DNA from: Clostridiales bacterium UBA1752
GTDB taxonomy: Bacteria; Bacillota; Clostridia; Oscillospirales; CAG-382
Assembly: GCA_002314835.1 (NCBI GenBank)
Contig: DCHM01000025.1
Span: 9,283 to 40,199, forward strand
Reading direction: 5' to 3'
Length of the DNA stretch: 30,917 bases
Shown here: positions 16,219-24,675 of the stretch, piece after piece
Layout: each line of letters starts with the position of its first letter
How positions within the stretch are numbered: the stretch's first letter is position 1
Position numbers and translations under genes: made by a program
The notes under the pieces: generated by a model
What the model saw: the letters and a program-made list of their open reading frames with translations, nothing else
Told to the model about the DNA's origin: nothing
The model's database searches: none

Positions 16219-16914
16219 CTATTTGCCGTAGCGGCGCTCCCGAGTGGCAAAAGCGTCAAACGCTTTTACAAGCTGCTCGCGGTCAAAGTCCGGCCACAGA
16301 CATTCCGAGAAATAATACTCGGCATACGCCGATTGCCAGAGCAAAAAGTTTGAGATACGCATTTCACCGCTCGTGCGGATAACGAGGTCGGGGTCGGGGA
16401 TTTCGTTTGTAAACATCTTTGACGAAATATCGTCCTCGGTAACGACGGTTTTACCTTCTGCCGCGAGCAGGTTAAACGCTCTCACTATCTCGGCTCTGCC
16501 GCCGTACGAAAGGCAAACTCCGAGATTCATACCAGTGTTGTCCTTTAGCCTATCGACGGCTGCATCGAGTGCCTTGCGTGTCGTCTTGTCAAACATCTCG
16601 ATATTGCCGAAAAGCCTAAGGCGTATATTATGCTCGATAAGCTGAGGCATATAAGCAGGTATCATCGCGTTTAAAAGCTTGATGATGCCGCCTACCTCGT
16701 CCTCGGAGCGGTTCCAATTTTCGGTAGAAAAAGCGTAAACCGTGAGGCTGCCTATACCGAGCTCATCGCAGGCGTCAACTATCTTGACAAAAGCGTCAAA
16801 TCCCGCCTTGTGTCCTGCGGTGCGCGGCAAGCCGCGCTTTTTGGCCCAACGGCCATTGCCGTCCATAATGACGGCAATGCTGTCGGGATATTTTGGATTA
16901 GCCTTTTGCCTCAT
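16219..16914 (-). CDS. uppS: Isoprenyl transferase (undecaprenyl diphosphate synthase)
   Basis: This 231-residue cis-prenyltransferase adds isopentenyl units to farnesyl diphosphate to form the C55 carrier for peptidoglycan and wall polymers. The N-terminal IAVIMDGNGRWAKKRG contains the catalytic D18. AGHKAG, YAFSTENWNR and the C-terminal PDLVIRTSGEMRISNFLLWQ and WPDF segments follow as expected. Chain length cannot be proven from sequence, but the position between frr and cdsA is the standard place for UppS in Firmicutes. The ATG at 16914 overlaps the frr TGA as ATGA. It uses the product of the MEP genes dxr, ispG and ispE found downstream. Confidence 0.96.
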   Translation of the reverse strand: MRQKANPKYPDSIAVIMDGNGRWAKKRGLPRTAGHKAGFDAFVKIVDACDELGIGSLTVYAFSTENWNRSEDEVGGIIKLLNAMIPAYMPQLIEHNIRLRLFGNIEMFDKTTRKALDAAVDRLKDNTGMNLGVCLSYGGRAEIVRAFNLLAAEGKTVVTEDDISSKMFTNEIPDPDLVIRTSGEMRISNFLLWQSAYAEYYFSECLWPDFDREQLVKAFDAFATRERRYGK

Positions 16915-17465
16915 ATTTCAAGAATCTCTTTGTCTTTTTTAGCAATTGCGGCTTCGACGTCCTTGGTGTAACGGTCTGTCAGGTCCTGAACCTTTTTTTC
17001 TGCCTGCTTTTGCTCGTCCTCCGTGAGAGTGCCGTCCTTCTTTTGCTTTTTGATGTCTTCGTTTGCGTCACGGCGAATATTGCGCAGTGCTACCTTTGCG
17101 TCCTCTCCCATCTTGGCTACCTTTTTGGTCAGCTCTACGCGGCGTTCCTCGGTAAGCGGAGGGAAGCTCAGTCTGATTTGCTTGCCGTCATTGACGGGGT
17201 TTATGCCGAGGTCGGAAGCCTGAATGGCTTTTTCGATTTCTTTGAGAGTGTTGGTTTCCCAAGGAATGATAACGAGGGTGCGCGCATCCTGTGTCTTTAC
17301 CTGAGAAACGGTCTCGATAGGCGAAGGTGTGCCGTAGTAATTGACGCGGATACGGTCGAGCAGCTTAGCGCTCGCTCTGCCGACACGGATTGCTTCGCAG
17401 TCCTCTTGGAGCACGGAGATGGTTTTTTTCATTCTGTCTTCGTAGGGTTTAATGTCAAAGTTCAT
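16911..17465 (-). CDS. frr: Ribosome recycling factor
   Basis: This 184-residue protein has the normal RRF length. It splits post-termination ribosomes together with EF-G. The sequence shows the long-helix domain start (YEDRMKKTISVLQEDCEAIRVGRAS), the small domain with YYGTPSPIETVSQV, and the C-terminal helices LTEERRVELTKKVAKMGEDA and VALRNIRRDAN, all hallmarks of the family. The ATG at 17465 has an AGGAGG site. It lies 26 bases after pyrH, and its TGA overlaps the uppS ATG. A pyrH-frr pair is nearly universal in bacteria. Confidence 0.98.
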   Translation of the reverse strand: MNFDIKPYEDRMKKTISVLQEDCEAIRVGRASAKLLDRIRVNYYGTPSPIETVSQVKTQDARTLVIIPWETNTLKEIEKAIQASDLGINPVNDGKQIRLSFPPLTEERRVELTKKVAKMGEDAKVALRNIRRDANEDIKKQKKDGTLTEDEQKQAEKKVQDLTDRYTKDVEAAIAKKDKEILEI

Positions 17466-17491
17466 GGTTTGCCTCCTGAAAAATATAATTT

Positions 17492-18205
17492 TTATTCGTT
17501 GCTAATAACAGTGCCGCTTGCTTTGCCGCACATTGCATCGCTGATGCTGCTTGCCTTGTCAAGCTTAAACAAAAGCGTATAAATGCCGTTGTCTCTGGCG
17601 ATAGCCGCTGCCGCCATATCTATGGCGCAGAGGTTATCTGCGATAATCTTGGTATAAGTGAGCTTGTCGTACTTTTTGGCTTCGGGATGCTTGACCGGAT
17701 CCATATCGTAAACGCCGTCAACGTTTTTGGCGGATAATACCGCATCGACCTTTAACTCAGCCGCTCTGAGCATCATGCCGGAATCAGTCGAGAAATAAGG
17801 ATATCCGACGCCTCCGCTGACGATAACGACTTCGCCTCTTTCGAGTGCGTCGATAGCGTCGTACTGAGAATATGGCTTGCAGATTTGACCGATGTTAAAC
17901 GCACTCATTACGGTGCATTTGACACCTGCGGCGATGAGATAATCCTGCATAGCGAGCGAATTGATAACCGTGGAAAGCATGCCCATCTGGTCTGCTCTTA
18001 CGCGGTCTATCTGCAGTCCGCCCTGACGTGCGCCACGCCAAATGTTGCCGCCTCCTATTACCATTGCTATCTGCACTCCGCTCTTGGCGCAGGATGCGAT
18101 TTCGGCGGCTACTTCGCCCAAAAACTGACCGTCGAGTATGCCTTTTTCACCTGCGAGTGCCTCGCCCGAAAGCTTTAAGAGCACTCTTTTGTAAACTGGT
18201 TTCAT
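17492..18205 (-). CDS. pyrH: UMP kinase
   Basis: This 237-residue amino-acid-kinase-fold enzyme phosphorylates UMP to UDP. KRVLLKLSGEAL at the N-terminus holds the phosphate-binding lysine. MVIGGGNIWRG, the MGMLSTVINSLAMQD segment and the VSGGVGYPYFSTDSGMMLRAAE stretch are diagnostic of bacterial PyrH. In bacteria it is a hexamer activated by GTP and inhibited by UTP. The ATG at 18205 has an AGAGAGG site. Upstream, where rpsB and tsf often lie, this genome has an unknown lipoprotein gene, 20 bases away. Confidence 0.98.
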   Translation of the reverse strand: MKPVYKRVLLKLSGEALAGEKGILDGQFLGEVAAEIASCAKSGVQIAMVIGGGNIWRGARQGGLQIDRVRADQMGMLSTVINSLAMQDYLIAAGVKCTVMSAFNIGQICKPYSQYDAIDALERGEVVIVSGGVGYPYFSTDSGMMLRAAELKVDAVLSAKNVDGVYDMDPVKHPEAKKYDKLTYTKIIADNLCAIDMAAAAIARDNGIYTLLFKLDKASSISDAMCGKASGTVISNE

Positions 18206-18225
18206 GATGTTTACCTCTCTTTATG

Positions 18226-19446
18226 TTAACTTATAAATTTGCAAAGTTGTCTGTGTAGTGACGTCTGCAAGCCGAGACGGTACTGATTGATTACGCTGAT
18301 TCCCGTGCCGCCGCTCATAACGTCAGTGCCGATATACTCCAAAAGCAGGCTGTCTCTATCTGCCTGTGCTCCGTATAGCCGGAATATCGCTTCCTCACAG
18401 TCTGTGTCGATAAGGTATTTGCCGCACATTATTCTTTCGCAGGCAAAAGTATCTGCCATATCGGCGCTATACGTTATGTCGCTGCAACCCTCCAGAGTAT
18501 CGGCACATACTATGACAAAATAGCTGTCGTATTCGTCGATGTTTGCAGTCGCACCCACGAGGCCTGCAAGGCTGTGAAAGCTCGTGGCGGCGAGCGCCAT
18601 ATCAAGCGCATTGGGGTACTCGGACGAGCCTATGCTTTCGCCGCTGTGTGTGAGGCTGATAACCTTTTTGTCTATCTGCAATTCGTAGCCGCAACCCGTG
18701 ACGAGCTCGGTTACAGATGCAAGCGCCGTATCTATGACGGATTCATACTCGGCTTTTTCGCCCTCGTCTATCATCTCTCCCGCGTCACTCAGCATCAGCA
18801 CTGCGGCGAGCACCCTGCCGCCCAATCTGTCTGCGGAGCCGGTATTCATACAAGCTCCGACGGGGTACTCGAGGTTGTACTCGTTGCCGAGATATAGACT
18901 GCTGCCGAGCTTGAGACCGCTCGTTTCGACGACTATCGGCAGAGAAACGTCTCCGCAGATAACCGCCTCCTCAGTGACGTGAAACGACGTAACGTCTATC
19001 TCGAGATTGTCGATATAGTGATAAATATACTCGACGTTGCCGTCAACGCCGCACCTTATGGCGTCGTCACCGTAATCGGGCAGTGAAAGGCAATAGTCAA
19101 GCATGCCGCTGTCCTTGGAATAAGTCGCGTTTATCAGGTCTATCAAATCCTGATAGAGATAATCTGACTCGGCGTACGTTTCGGTATATTTGCCGTCGCT
19201 GAAATACCCTCCTACAAATACCGAATGTATAAACCTGTCGTTTTGCAAGAGCTTTGCTATTTCGTCACGGTCGTAGCCGTCAAACTCGGGCTCAGAGGCG
19301 GCGCGTTGTGCGCTCGTTTCGCGACTTATGGTAAAATCGCGCGAATTTTCGTCGTAGAATAAAGAGCACGACGACAGGCACAGTGTAAGACAGACGATAG
19401 CGGCAAGCGCCTTAATCAAAGTTGATAGCCGTTCTGATGATGTCAT
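18226..19446 (-). CDS. Putative lipoprotein of unknown function
   Basis: I do not recognise this 406-residue protein. It has a lipoprotein signal: a short charged start, a hydrophobic stretch (about residues 11-24) and the lipobox LSSC with the acylated cysteine at 27. The mature part is acidic, rich in tyrosine and aspartate, and has about nine further cysteines. No catalytic motif stands out. It would be anchored on the outside of the membrane. The ATG at 19446 has a GAGGGAG site and overlaps the upstream DUF2344 gene by 35 bases. A TTG at 19419 would shorten the signal and lacks a good ribosome site. It is followed by pyrH after 20 bases. Expression with housekeeping genes is suggested only by position. 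Confidence 0.85.
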   Translation of the reverse strand: MTSSERLSTLIKALAAIVCLTLCLSSCSLFYDENSRDFTISRETSAQRAASEPEFDGYDRDEIAKLLQNDRFIHSVFVGGYFSDGKYTETYAESDYLYQDLIDLINATYSKDSGMLDYCLSLPDYGDDAIRCGVDGNVEYIYHYIDNLEIDVTSFHVTEEAVICGDVSLPIVVETSGLKLGSSLYLGNEYNLEYPVGACMNTGSADRLGGRVLAAVLMLSDAGEMIDEGEKAEYESVIDTALASVTELVTGCGYELQIDKKVISLTHSGESIGSSEYPNALDMALAATSFHSLAGLVGATANIDEYDSYFVIVCADTLEGCSDITYSADMADTFACERIMCGKYLIDTDCEEAIFRLYGAQADRDSLLLEYIGTDVMSGGTGISVINQYRLGLQTSLHRQLCKFIS

Positions 19447-20014
19447 AGTCTCCCTCGCCTATCGCATTGCAAAGCAATGCAGGGTTTAGCACGTTGTCGG
19501 GCGACGCAGATACGCGCACCTTTGCGAGCACTCCGCCGTCGATATCTATGCATGAATGTTCAAAGAGCTTACCCGTAATATCGACCTCGGTATCGCCGTT
19601 TTTGCTTGTCTTAACCGCTATCAGCTTGCCGCACAGCAGGTTGTCGATTTCGCTCGCGGAACGCTCTGTATGTAGCGTGATGTCGTACTCGGCACTCTTG
19701 ACAGCGCTTATCTTGTTGGTCGGATAAGTGCAGCCGATGATTTCGATGCCTCTCGGCAGAGCCTTTGTCAGCTTGGCTACTATGTCGGCAGTAGGCATTT
19801 CGTCGTTGATGCCAAAATCAACCACCTCGCATACGCTCTCCTGAAACATCGAAAGCGGTATGGCAAAAGCTATCTTGGGATGAGGGTTAAAGCCCTCGGA
19901 ATACGTTATATCCAGTCCCGAGCGCACGAGCGCACGGATAAAAGCGCGTTGCAGGTCAAGGTGCGAAACGTAGCGCATTACGCCTTGCTTTTTAAATGTG
20001 ATTCTGACTTTCAT
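19412..20014 (-). CDS. DUF2344 / TIGR03936 radical SAM-linked protein
   Basis: This 200-residue protein belongs to the DUF2344 (TIGR03936) family, recognised from KKQGVMRYVSHLDLQRAF, then RALVRSGLDITYSEGFNPHPKIAFAIPL near the N-terminus. In other genomes the domain is either fused to or encoded beside the TIGR03960 radical SAM protein, as here. Its biochemical role is not established to my knowledge. Residues resemble RNA-modification or RNA-binding proteins only in context. The ATG at 20014 forms an ATGA overlap with the radical SAM gene and has a GAGGTG site at a good distance. A GTG three codons upstream is less likely. The end overlaps the lipoprotein gene by 35 bases. Confidence 0.9.
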   Translation of the reverse strand: MKVRITFKKQGVMRYVSHLDLQRAFIRALVRSGLDITYSEGFNPHPKIAFAIPLSMFQESVCEVVDFGINDEMPTADIVAKLTKALPRGIEIIGCTYPTNKISAVKSAEYDITLHTERSASEIDNLLCGKLIAVKTSKNGDTEVDITGKLFEHSCIDIDGGVLAKVRVSASPDNVLNPALLCNAIGEGDYDIIRTAINFD

Positions 20015-21840
20015 TGTTTGCACACCTCGCAGTTAAAGGCTCCGCAACCAGAGCACTTTGTGCGGCAGTCGGGAGTCGTGTTGCCTGCCTCGGCCTTATG
20101 CTTTTCATTAAGCAAAAACCTGCGCGAAACGCCTATGTCTATAAAGTCCCACGGGAGCAATTCGTCCTCGCCCCTGCGCCTACTTGCGTAAAAATCCGGG
20201 TCGATGCCAGTAGCCGCAAAAATATCAAGCCAATTTTCGTAGTTGAAATACTCGTCCCAGCTGTCAAACCTCTGTCCGCGCTTTACGGCTTCGGCAATGG
20301 CTGCACCGAGCTTGCGGTCGCCGCGTGCAAACACGCCCTCGAGGCGTGAAACGCGTGCGTCGTGATACTTGTACGATATGCGGCGTGAATTGATATTCTC
20401 TTTTAACAGTTGTTGCTTGCGGCAAAGCTCGTCGTAGCTATCCTGTGACTCCCACTGAAAAGGAGTGAACGGCTTTGGCACAAAGCAGCTGACCGAAATA
20501 GTAATCTCGGGTGCTCTGCCCTTGCGAGGTTTGCTGTTGTAAAGGTCGAGTATCGAGTAAGCGAGCTTTGAAATGCCTATTATATCCTCGTCAGTTTCGG
20601 TAGGCAGGCCGTTCATAAAATACAGCTTGAGGCTGTTGCGCCCACCGTCAAACGCCTTGGCGCATCCCGACAGTATCTCATCCTCGGTGATGTTTTTATT
20701 GATGACGTCTCTCATGCGCTGAGTGCCGGCTTCGGGTGCAAAGGTAAGTCCAGACTTGCGGACCGACGAAACCTTTTTTAGCAATTCGTCATAAAAGGCG
20801 TCTATACGCATTGACGGCAACGAAAGTCCTATCTTTTGGTCGTCCGTCCAGGTCTGCAGCTTGTCTATCAGTTCGCCGAGGCGCGGATAGTCGCTGATAG
20901 ACAGCGACGACAGCGAAATCTCGCTGTAACCCGTTTTTGCAAAGCTTTCTCTCGCGTTGCAGTCGAGCACGTCGGGTGACTTTTGGCGATAAGGTCTGTA
21001 AACCATACCTGCCTGACAAAATCTGCAGCCTCTGATACATCCTCTAAAGACCTCGAGCGTAATGCGGTCGTGCACAGTATCAAGATAAGGCACTACTATG
21101 TCGGTCGGGAACTCAACCTTGTCAAGGTCTGTGATTATGCGCTTTTTAACCTTGGCAGGCACGTCGTCGTACTTTGGCTCAAAGCCAGAAAGCGTGCCGT
21201 CTGAATTGTATGAAACTTCGTAAAGCGAAGGTACGTAAAAGCCTTCGAGCCGGCTGGCAAGTCTCAAAAACTCACTCCTGCTCTTGCCCTCGGCTCTGCA
21301 TTTGCGATAAAGCTGTGCAAGCTCGGGCAGGGCTTCCTCGCCCTCGCCTATTGAAAAAATATCAAAAAAGTCTGCTACGGGCTCGGGATTGTATGTGCAG
21401 GGACCACCACCTATAATAATGGGGTCGCAGTCTGTTCTGTCCTTGGAGTAGGTCGGGATACCTGCGAGCTGCAGCATATTGAGCACGTTGGTATAGCAAA
21501 GCTCGTATTGCAGAGTAAAAGCCACGATGTCAAAATTCTTGATCGGGTCGCCTGTTTCGAGTGCGTAGAGCGGCACATTGTTTTGGCGCATTAAAGCTTC
21601 CATATCGCCCCAAGGCGCAAAGCAACGCTCGCAAAATACTCCGTCGCTCTTGTTTAAGCAATTTATCAAAATACGCATACCGAGGTTTGACATACCTATC
21701 TCGTAGGTATCGGGGAAGCAAAAGCATATACGTGTGTCGTAGCTGCCCTCGGGCTTTACGTATTCACCGAATTCGCCGCCGATATAACGGCCGGGCTTTT
21801 CGACTTTTTTAAGCAAAAAAGAGTATCTGTCGTCTTTCAA
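20011..21840 (-). CDS. TIGR03960-family B12-binding-like radical SAM protein
   Basis: This 609-residue protein opens with KKVEKPGRYIGGEFG, typical of TIGR03960. A cobalamin-binding-like domain follows (CFCFPDTYEIGMSNLGMRIL, IIGGGPCTYNPEP), then the radical SAM cluster motif CIRGCRFC (C268, C272, C275; C-x3-C-x2-C). The C-terminus ends in a cysteine cluster, CSGCGAFNCEVC, which may bind a second metal. The family is widespread in Clostridia, but the substrate is not established to my knowledge. The start is TTG at 21840, overlapping the uvrA TGA as TTGA, with AAGGAG 7 bases upstream. The DUF2344 partner follows with an ATGA overlap. Confidence 0.92.
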   Translation of the reverse strand: MKDDRYSFLLKKVEKPGRYIGGEFGEYVKPEGSYDTRICFCFPDTYEIGMSNLGMRILINCLNKSDGVFCERCFAPWGDMEALMRQNNVPLYALETGDPIKNFDIVAFTLQYELCYTNVLNMLQLAGIPTYSKDRTDCDPIIIGGGPCTYNPEPVADFFDIFSIGEGEEALPELAQLYRKCRAEGKSRSEFLRLASRLEGFYVPSLYEVSYNSDGTLSGFEPKYDDVPAKVKKRIITDLDKVEFPTDIVVPYLDTVHDRITLEVFRGCIRGCRFCQAGMVYRPYRQKSPDVLDCNARESFAKTGYSEISLSSLSISDYPRLGELIDKLQTWTDDQKIGLSLPSMRIDAFYDELLKKVSSVRKSGLTFAPEAGTQRMRDVINKNITEDEILSGCAKAFDGGRNSLKLYFMNGLPTETDEDIIGISKLAYSILDLYNSKPRKGRAPEITISVSCFVPKPFTPFQWESQDSYDELCRKQQLLKENINSRRISYKYHDARVSRLEGVFARGDRKLGAAIAEAVKRGQRFDSWDEYFNYENWLDIFAATGIDPDFYASRRRGEDELLPWDFIDIGVSRRFLLNEKHKAEAGNTTPDCRTKCSGCGAFNCEVCKQ

Positions 21841-24659
21841 AATCTCTCTCCTTTTAAAACCTTTTTGAGGAAGTGACCCGTGTAAGAGGCTTCGACCTCA
21901 GCGACCTCCTCTGGAGTGCCGGTAGCGATAACCGTACCGCCGCCGTCGCCGCCTTCGGGACCCATATCTATGATATAGTCAGCCGACTTGATGATATCGA
22001 GATTGTGCTCGATAACCACTACGGTATTGCCGAGGTCAACGAGGCGATTCAATACCTCGCGCAGCTTTTCGACGTCTGCGGTATGCAGACCAGTGGTGGG
22101 TTCGTCGAGTATATAGAGCGTCCTGCCCGTGTCGCGGCGTGCAAGCTCGGTAGCGAGTTTTACTCTCTGCGCTTCGCCGCCCGAAAGCGTAACCGAAGAC
22201 TGCCCTATGCGTATATAACCGAGGCCGACGTCGTGCATAACGTCGAGTTTGCGACGTATGGAGTCATAATTTGCAAAAAACGCTCTGCCCTCGTCAACGG
22301 TCATATTGAGCACGTCGTATATCGTTTTTCCCTTATAATGCACCTCGAGCGTCTCACGGTTGTACCTCTTGCCCTTGCAGACGTCACACGTAACGTAAAC
22401 GTCGGGCAAAAAGTGCATTTCGATGAGTATGGTGCCGCCGCCTTGGCAAGCCTCGCACCTGCCGCCTTTGATATTAAACGAAAATCTGCCGTCCTTATAT
22501 CCCCTCTCACGTGCCTCGGGCGTAGCGGCAAATACCGCACGTATGTCACTGAATATTCCCGTATATGTGGCAGGGTTTGACCTCGGCGTCCTGCCTATCG
22601 GGGACTGGTCTATATTGATGATTTTGTCGATGTTTTCGATGCCTAATACGTCCTCGCACTTGCCCTCCGAAAGCGAGAGCTTGCCGAGCCGTCTGGCTAC
22701 GGTATTATACAAAACCGTATTGACGAGTGAGGACTTGCCCGAGCCGCTGACGCCGGTGACGCAAATAAACTTACCCAAAGGAAAATCGACGTCAACGCCA
22801 CGCAGATTGTTTTGGGTAGCGCCCTTAACCGTGAGGCAAAGCCCGTTGCCGTCTCTGCGCGTCTTGGGCACCGAGATAACCCTGCGCCCCGACAAAAAGT
22901 CGCCCGTAATGGAGTCCTTGCACTTCATCAGTTCCTTGGGAGTGCCCGAAAAAATAATCTTGCCTCCGTTTTCGCCTGCGCCGGGACCTATATCGACGAT
23001 ATAATCGGAATTAAGCATGGTTTCCTCGTCGTGCTCGACTACTATCAGGGTATTGCCGAGGTCTCTGAGGCGTTTAAGTGCGTTAATCAGCAGCATATTG
23101 TCACGCTGATGCAGACCGATGGAAGGCTCGTCGAGGATATACAGCACGCCTACTAACTGAGAGCCTATCTGAGTAGCCAATCTGATACGCTGTGCTTCGC
23201 CGCCCGAGAGCGTTCCCGCACTACGTCCCAAGGTGAGATAATCAAGTCCGACGTTGATGAGGAAGCCGAGCCTCGAATGTATCTCCTTGAGTATATCGTG
23301 GGCTATCGCCGACTGCTTTGGCGTCAAAACGAGATGCGCAAAAAAGCCGTCGAGCTTTGCTATGCTCATACTGCACAACTCGTCAATGTTTTTGCCGCCT
23401 ACGGTGACAGCGAGCGACTCGTCCTTGAGGCGCTTGCCGTGGCAGGCAGGGCAAACGACGTTATCCATAAACATTTCGTAGTATTCACGGTTTTCAAAGC
23501 CGTTTGTGATGTCATAGCGGCGCTTGATAATATTAACGACGCCCTCAAATCTCGGCTCTCCGAGCTTGCGCTTGCGCTTTGTATTGCCGTAGAGCAGGAG
23601 ACTGAGCGCTTCTTCACTGTAATCCTTAATCGGAGTATGGACGTTAAATCCGTACATTTCACCGAGCTCATTAAGCTTTTCGCCGAAATACGAATCAGGT
23701 CCTGCCGACTTAAAGCCGTTGCAGGTGATGGCGCCGCTGTAAATCGACAGCGACCTGTCTGGTATCAGCTTGTCGGGCGAAAGCACGTAGCTGCTGCCTA
23801 TGCCACCGCACTCGGGGCAGGCGCCGAAAGGTGAATTAAACGAAAACATCCTCGGCTCGAGTTCGCCGAGCGAAACGCCGTGCGTCTTGCAGGCGTAATT
23901 CTGCGAAAACGTCAGTATCTGCTCGTCTGATGGCAAATCAGGCAGCATTATTTTGATGATTCCGTCGGCAAGGCTCGACGCCATTTCCACACTGTCGGTA
24001 AGTCTCGTCAGCATGGCTTCGTCGTCCTTGTGTATGGCGATACGGTCAACTACGACGTCAATGTCGTGTACCTTGTTTTTGTCAAGCTCTATCTTTTCGG
24101 ACAAGTCGTACGTATTGCCGTCAACCATCACGCGCACGTAGCCTTTTTTGGAGGCGTCGGCAAAGACTTTTTCGTGCATACCTTTTTTGCCGACGACAAC
24201 GGGTGCGAGTATCAGCATACGGGTGCCTTCGTCAAACGCACACAGCTCGGCTACAATTTCATCCACGCTCTGCTGCTCGATGGTTTCACCGCATATCGGG
24301 CAGTGAGGCACACCTACGCGAGCAAACAGCAGACGCATATAGTCGTATATTTCGGTGACGGTGCCTACTGTCGAGCGAGGATTTTTGGACGTGGTTTTTT
24401 GGTCTATGGAAATAGCGGGCGAAAGTCCCTCGATATAATCCACGTCGGGCTTGTCCATCTGCCCGAGGAATTGACGCGCGTAGGACGACAGTGATTCTAC
24501 AAACCGCCTGTGTCCTTCGGCGTATATAGTATCAAATGCGAGGCTTGATTTGCCGCTGCCCGACAATCCGGTAAAGACAACGAATTTGTCTCTCGGTATC
24601 GTGACGTCAACGTTTTTGAGGTTGTTTTCCCTCGCGCCCCGTATAACAAGATTTGCCAT
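21837..24659 (-). CDS. uvrA: Excinuclease ABC subunit A
   Basis: UvrA is the damage-sensing ATPase of nucleotide excision repair. The 940-residue length is normal. It has two ABC modules: a first Walker A, GLSGSGKSSLAFDTIYAEG (about 31-49), and a second, GVSGSGKSSLVNTVLYN, in the C-terminal half. Two LSGGEAQR signatures (LSGGEAQRIRLA and LSGGEAQRVKLA) are present. Zinc-binding pairs include CPICGE, CPECGG, CPACHG and CEACQGGG with CDVCKGKRYNRETLEV. The ATG at 24659 lies 16 bases after uvrB with an AAGGGG-type site. Its TGA overlaps the TTG of the radical SAM gene. uvrC is not in the window. Confidence 0.98.
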   Translation of the reverse strand: MANLVIRGARENNLKNVDVTIPRDKFVVFTGLSGSGKSSLAFDTIYAEGHRRFVESLSSYARQFLGQMDKPDVDYIEGLSPAISIDQKTTSKNPRSTVGTVTEIYDYMRLLFARVGVPHCPICGETIEQQSVDEIVAELCAFDEGTRMLILAPVVVGKKGMHEKVFADASKKGYVRVMVDGNTYDLSEKIELDKNKVHDIDVVVDRIAIHKDDEAMLTRLTDSVEMASSLADGIIKIMLPDLPSDEQILTFSQNYACKTHGVSLGELEPRMFSFNSPFGACPECGGIGSSYVLSPDKLIPDRSLSIYSGAITCNGFKSAGPDSYFGEKLNELGEMYGFNVHTPIKDYSEEALSLLLYGNTKRKRKLGEPRFEGVVNIIKRRYDITNGFENREYYEMFMDNVVCPACHGKRLKDESLAVTVGGKNIDELCSMSIAKLDGFFAHLVLTPKQSAIAHDILKEIHSRLGFLINVGLDYLTLGRSAGTLSGGEAQRIRLATQIGSQLVGVLYILDEPSIGLHQRDNMLLINALKRLRDLGNTLIVVEHDEETMLNSDYIVDIGPGAGENGGKIIFSGTPKELMKCKDSITGDFLSGRRVISVPKTRRDGNGLCLTVKGATQNNLRGVDVDFPLGKFICVTGVSGSGKSSLVNTVLYNTVARRLGKLSLSEGKCEDVLGIENIDKIINIDQSPIGRTPRSNPATYTGIFSDIRAVFAATPEARERGYKDGRFSFNIKGGRCEACQGGGTILIEMHFLPDVYVTCDVCKGKRYNRETLEVHYKGKTIYDVLNMTVDEGRAFFANYDSIRRKLDVMHDVGLGYIRIGQSSVTLSGGEAQRVKLATELARRDTGRTLYILDEPTTGLHTADVEKLREVLNRLVDLGNTVVVIEHNLDIIKSADYIIDMGPEGGDGGGTVIATGTPEEVAEVEASYTGHFLKKVLKGERF
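21848..21853 (-). promoter_or_regulatory. Ribosome binding site that supports the radical SAM TTG start
   Basis: The minus strand reads AAGGAG here, inside the end of uvrA and 7 bases before the TTG at 21840. This good match at ideal spacing is why the TTG is accepted as the start. Confidence 0.7.
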
Positions 24660-24675
24660 TAAAACGTATCCCCTT

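Noticed and set aside
22423..23004. Long plus-strand frames within uvrA
   Set aside because: Shadows of UvrA, whose motifs are intact on the minus strand over the whole length.
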